Under the pieces are notes generated by a model. The model saw only the letters and a program-made list of their open reading frames with translations. It searched no databases and was not told the origin of the DNA. From positions 1 to 51,284 of the forward strand of contig CACZBS010000029.1 in assembly GCA_902779455.1 (NCBI GenBank): DNA of 51,284 bases, given 5' to 3'. Positions 48,680 through 51,284 of the stretch are shown one piece after another. The stretch is from an uncultured Prevotellaceae bacterium. GTDB taxonomy: Bacteria > Bacteroidota > Bacteroidia > Bacteroidales > Bacteroidaceae. Position 1 is the stretch's first letter, and the number at the start of each line of letters is the position of its first letter. The position numbers were made by a program, and so were the translations under genes.

Positions 48680-50941
48680 ATGAAATATGCTGACGTAATA
48701 TTGCCCGTGCCCCTCGAGGGATGCTTCACCTACGCCGTACCTGAGGAGATGGCGGCGCAGGCCAAGGCGGGCATGCGCGTGCTCGTCGGCTTCGGCCGCT
48801 CCAAGCAGTACGTCGGCATCATCATGCGGCTGCACGGGCAGAAGCCGGAGGGCTACGAAGTGAAGCCGCTGACGCAGCTGATGGACGTCGAGCCCATCGT
48901 CATGCCCCGCCAGTTAGAGCTGTGGCAGTGGATGAGCGACTACTACATGTCGCCCATCGGCGAGGTGATGAAGGCGGCGCTGCCCGCCGGCCTGAAGGCT
49001 GAGGACGGCTATCGGCCCCGCACGGAGACCTACATCCGGCTGACTGAGCCGTATCGGAATGAGAAGGCCATGCACATCGCCCTCAACATGCTGGCCCGTG
49101 CGCCGAAGCAGCAGCAGGCGTTCATCGCCTACCTGTCTCTCTCCGGCTGGGACATGATTGGCAGTGCAGAACAGCGCAGGACGGAGTTGACTCGCGAGGA
49201 ACTGATGAACGCCTCGGGCGCCACGCTGCCGACGCTCAACCTGCTGTGCAAGCGCGGTCTGCTGGAGACCTACGAGGTGGAGGTGGGGCGCCTCAACCAT
49301 GGCGGCGAGCCTCATCCGGAGATCATCAAGAAGCTCAATGCGGCGCAGGAGGATGCCTACAACCAAATCCTGATGTCGATGATGAAGCGGCGCGTCACGC
49401 TGCTCCACGGCGTCACCTCGTCGGGCAAGACGGAAATCTACATACACCTCATACAGCGCGAGATAGACCGCGGGCGTCAGGTGCTCTATCTGCTGCCCGA
49501 GATAGCGCTGACGGTGCAGATGATGGACCGTCTGCGCCGCGTCTTCGGCTCACGCCTGGGCATCTACCACTCCAAGTACAGCGACGCCGAGCGCGTGGAG
49601 ATCTGGCAGAAGCAGCTCTCAAAGAATCCCTACGACGTCATCCTCGGCGCCCGCTCGGCCGTATTCCTGCCCTTCCAGCGCCTCGGCCTCGTCATCGTCG
49701 ACGAGGAGCACGAGACGAGCTACAAGCAGCAGGACCCCGCGCCCCGTTATCATGCAAGGAGCGCAGCGATCATGATGGCCGCCCAGGCAACCGTCCTCCT
49801 CGGCACCGCCACCCCCTGCGCCGAGACCTATCATAACGCAAAGACGGGGAAGTACGGACTGGTGGAGCTCAGGCAGCGCTACCAGGGCATCGAGCTGCCT
49901 GAGGTGCAGGTGGTCGACACGGCCGACCTCAGCCACCGCAAGATGATGCGCGGCCCCTTCTCACCTCTATTATTAGCACGTGTGCGCGAGGCACTGGAGC
50001 GCGGCGAGCAGGCCATTCTCTTCCAGAACCGGCGCGGATGGGCCCCGATGGTGGAGTGCCGCCAGTGCGGATGGGTGCCCCGATGCGAGCACTGCGACGT
50101 CTCGCTGACGCTGCACCGCCAGATGAACCAGCTGACGTGCCACTACTGCGGCTACACCTACCGCATCCCGACGGAGTGTCCGGCCTGCGGCGGCCACGAC
50201 CTGCAAGGCCGCGGCTACGGCACGGAGAAGATCGAGGACCAGATACGCGACATACTGCCCGACGCCCGCATCGCCCGCATGGACCTCGACACGACGCGCA
50301 CCCGCGGTGCCTACGAACGGCTCATCAGCGACTTCGCCGCCGGCCGCACCAACCTGCTCATCGGCACGCAGATGATCTCGAAGGGACTCGACTTCGACCG
50401 CGTCAGCGTCGTCGGCATCCTCAACGCCGACGCCATGCTCAACCAGCCCGACTTCCGGGCCTTCGAGCATGCCTTCATGATGATGTCGCAGGTCAGCGGA
50501 CGGGCCGGCCGGAAAGGCAAGCGCGGACTCGTCATCCTGCAGACCCGACAGAAGGATGAGCCCATCATCAGCCAGGTGGTCCGCAATGACTACGCCGCCT
50601 TCTACGACGACCTCATCGCCGAGCGACAGCTGTTCCACTACCCGCCCTACACCCGACTCATCTACGTCTTCCTGAAACATAAGAAGGACGACACGGTCGA
50701 GACAGCCGCCATCGAGATGGGCACCCGACTGCGACAGTGGTTCGGCGGACGCGTGCTGGGACCCGACAAGCCGCCCGTAGCGCGCGTAAAAACGCTCTCC
50801 ATCCGCAAACTCGTCATCAAACTGGAGCTGGGCCTCGACCTCAAGCTGGCCCGCCAATACCTCCGCATGGCCGAGCAGCAGCTCATGCAGGACAAGCGCT
50901 ACGCCCAGTTGCAGGTCTACTTCGACGTCGACCCGCTGTAA
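48680..50941 (+). CDS. priA: Primosomal protein N', replication-restart helicase
   Basis: A 753-residue PriA, the superfamily 2 helicase that reloads the replicative helicase at stalled forks. The ATG at 48680 ([20 protein letters not shown]) is chosen because it lies directly after a promoter; the longer frame runs into the promoter. The 3'-DNA-binding domain is N-terminal. Walker A is [20 protein letters not shown], the DEAH-like box is [20 protein letters not shown], and the zinc-binding cysteine pairs are [20 protein letters not shown] and [20 protein letters not shown] (eight Cys). Motifs IV-VI follow ([39 protein letters not shown]). It is one of only two plus-strand genes here. Confidence 0.97.
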   Translation: MKYADVILPVPLEGCFTYAVPEEMAAQAKAGMRVLVGFGRSKQYVGIIMRLHGQKPEGYEVKPLTQLMDVEPIVMPRQLELWQWMSDYYMSPIGEVMKAALPAGLKAEDGYRPRTETYIRLTEPYRNEKAMHIALNMLARAPKQQQAFIAYLSLSGWDMIGSAEQRRTELTREELMNASGATLPTLNLLCKRGLLETYEVEVGRLNHGGEPHPEIIKKLNAAQEDAYNQILMSMMKRRVTLLHGVTSSGKTEIYIHLIQREIDRGRQVLYLLPEIALTVQMMDRLRRVFGSRLGIYHSKYSDAERVEIWQKQLSKNPYDVILGARSAVFLPFQRLGLVIVDEEHETSYKQQDPAPRYHARSAAIMMAAQATVLLGTATPCAETYHNAKTGKYGLVELRQRYQGIELPEVQVVDTADLSHRKMMRGPFSPLLLARVREALERGEQAILFQNRRGWAPMVECRQCGWVPRCEHCDVSLTLHRQMNQLTCHYCGYTYRIPTECPACGGHDLQGRGYGTEKIEDQIRDILPDARIARMDLDTTRTRGAYERLISDFAAGRTNLLIGTQMISKGLDFDRVSVVGILNADAMLNQPDFRAFEHAFMMMSQVSGRAGRKGKRGLVILQTRQKDEPIISQVVRNDYAAFYDDLIAERQLFHYPPYTRLIYVFLKHKKDDTVETAAIEMGTRLRQWFGGRVLGPDKPPVARVKTLSIRKLVIKLELGLDLKLARQYLRMAEQQLMQDKRYAQLQVYFDVDPL

Positions 50942-50967
50942 AGAAAATCATGGGATCAATAATTGAT

Positions 50968-51189
50968 TCAGAACAGATCTGAGTGAGTGCCGGTCTGTAG
51001 GAACAGGAGCGTCAGATGGTTGTTGTCCTGTTCCCATGTCATCAGCCAGTCAGGCTGGATATGGCACTCCCAAATACCACTCTTGTCAGCCACCAGCTTG
51101 TGAGGATGGTATTTGGGCGGCAAAGTGCCGGTGGATGCAAGCATGACGATCACATCTTGTATCAGTTGGATATTCAACCCACGTTTTCT
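50968..51189 (-). pseudogene. YafQ/RelE-type toxin, N terminus missing
   Basis: The readable part covers about 70 residues (KRGLNIQLIQDVIVMLASTG onward) and aligns with residues about 25-92 of E. coli YafQ, an mRNA interferase of a type II toxin-antitoxin pair. Conserved residues include the His in PKYHPHKL, the HIQPDW segment (His63, Asp67 and Trp68 of YafQ) and the GTHSDLF end (His87, Phe91). The catalytic Arg83 of YafQ appears to be Gln here (FLQTGTH). The frame is closed by TGA immediately before the aligned part (51190-51192), and the missing first 20-25 residues are not recovered upstream in this frame, although FRSALTQF-like residues can be read in another frame. No antitoxin gene is seen within the 95 bp left to the window edge. 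The gene is probably inactive. Confidence 0.65.
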
Positions 51190-51284
51190 TCACCAACTAA
51201 ATTGGGTCAAAGCAGACCGAAATAAACCTTAAATCAAATCGTGTAAAACGCTGTCTTACAATTAACTCCGTTTAACTAACCTTA

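Overview
The window looks like a chromosomal segment of a high-GC member of the Bacteroidales, most likely Prevotella or a close relative. The evidence is the paired SusC/SusD genes, a hybrid two-component system (HTCS), GRK-type C-terminal tails on secreted proteins, and promoters of the Bacteroidetes type (TTTG, a 19-20 nt spacer, then TAnnTTTG). Almost everything is on the minus strand. Only the RDD-family gene near 11.3 kb and priA near 48.7 kb are on the plus strand. The genus is an inference from these features, not a database match.

Region 1 (1-4.5 kb) is core translation. In transcription order on the minus strand it reads tRNA-Thr(UGU), tRNA-Tyr, tRNA-Gly(UCC), tRNA-Thr(GGU), tuf, tRNA-Trp, secE, nusG, rplK. 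The first five match the E. coli thrU-tyrU-glyT-thrT-tufB order. Upstream lie rpsU, a XerC-type recombinase and a short hibernation factor. The tuf reading frame is broken by an 11-bp tandem duplication close to its start codon, which may be an assembly error. Region 2 (5-12 kb) is the MoxR-DUF58-DUF4350-DUF4129 membrane cluster with a SpoIIM-like protein, another membrane protein and a divergent RDD gene.

Region 3 (12-16 kb) is an accessory, visibly AT-richer stretch. It holds a low-GC secreted protein with two OB-like repeats and a sorting tail, a 60-residue peptide gene, a long structured 5' leader RNA that contains a terminator-like hairpin, a cluster of CGTGACGGC palindromes, and two copies of a 111-bp MITE with 16-bp inverted ends and 8-bp flanking repeats. 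Region 4 (16-38.7 kb) is a polysaccharide utilisation locus. It encodes a GH2 enzyme, an ELWxxDGT-repeat protein, SusC, SusD, a lipoprotein, a sialidase-fold (possibly GH93-like) enzyme, a GH43, an HTCS sensor-regulator, a second large GH43 and a GH78 rhamnosidase. The enzyme set suggests a rhamnose- and arabinose-containing plant glycan such as rhamnogalacturonan I or arabinan side chains (inference). The sialidase-fold gene, GH43 and HTCS are joined by 4-base stop/start overlaps.

Region 5 (38.8-46.8 kb) is a second SusC/SusD operon of a different type: ECF sigma factor, FecR anti-sigma factor, SusC with an N-terminal STN signalling domain, SusD and, 3 bp later, a secreted histidine acid phosphatase. 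It has no glycoside hydrolase. This suggests capture of a phosphorylated ligand such as an inositol phosphate, or phosphate scavenging. Region 6 (46.9-51.3 kb) has a HerA-like ATPase and divergent priA from a clear pair of back-to-back promoters, then a broken YafQ-type toxin gene.

The gaps between genes are unusually rich in repeats: several families of short AT-rich tandem repeats at gene junctions, long inverted-repeat elements on both sides of one GH43 gene, and hairpin-forming repeats between operon genes. At least one repeat family appears to have entered a coding sequence in frame (the HerA-like ATPase). No rRNA, CRISPR array, prophage or recognisable defence system was seen.
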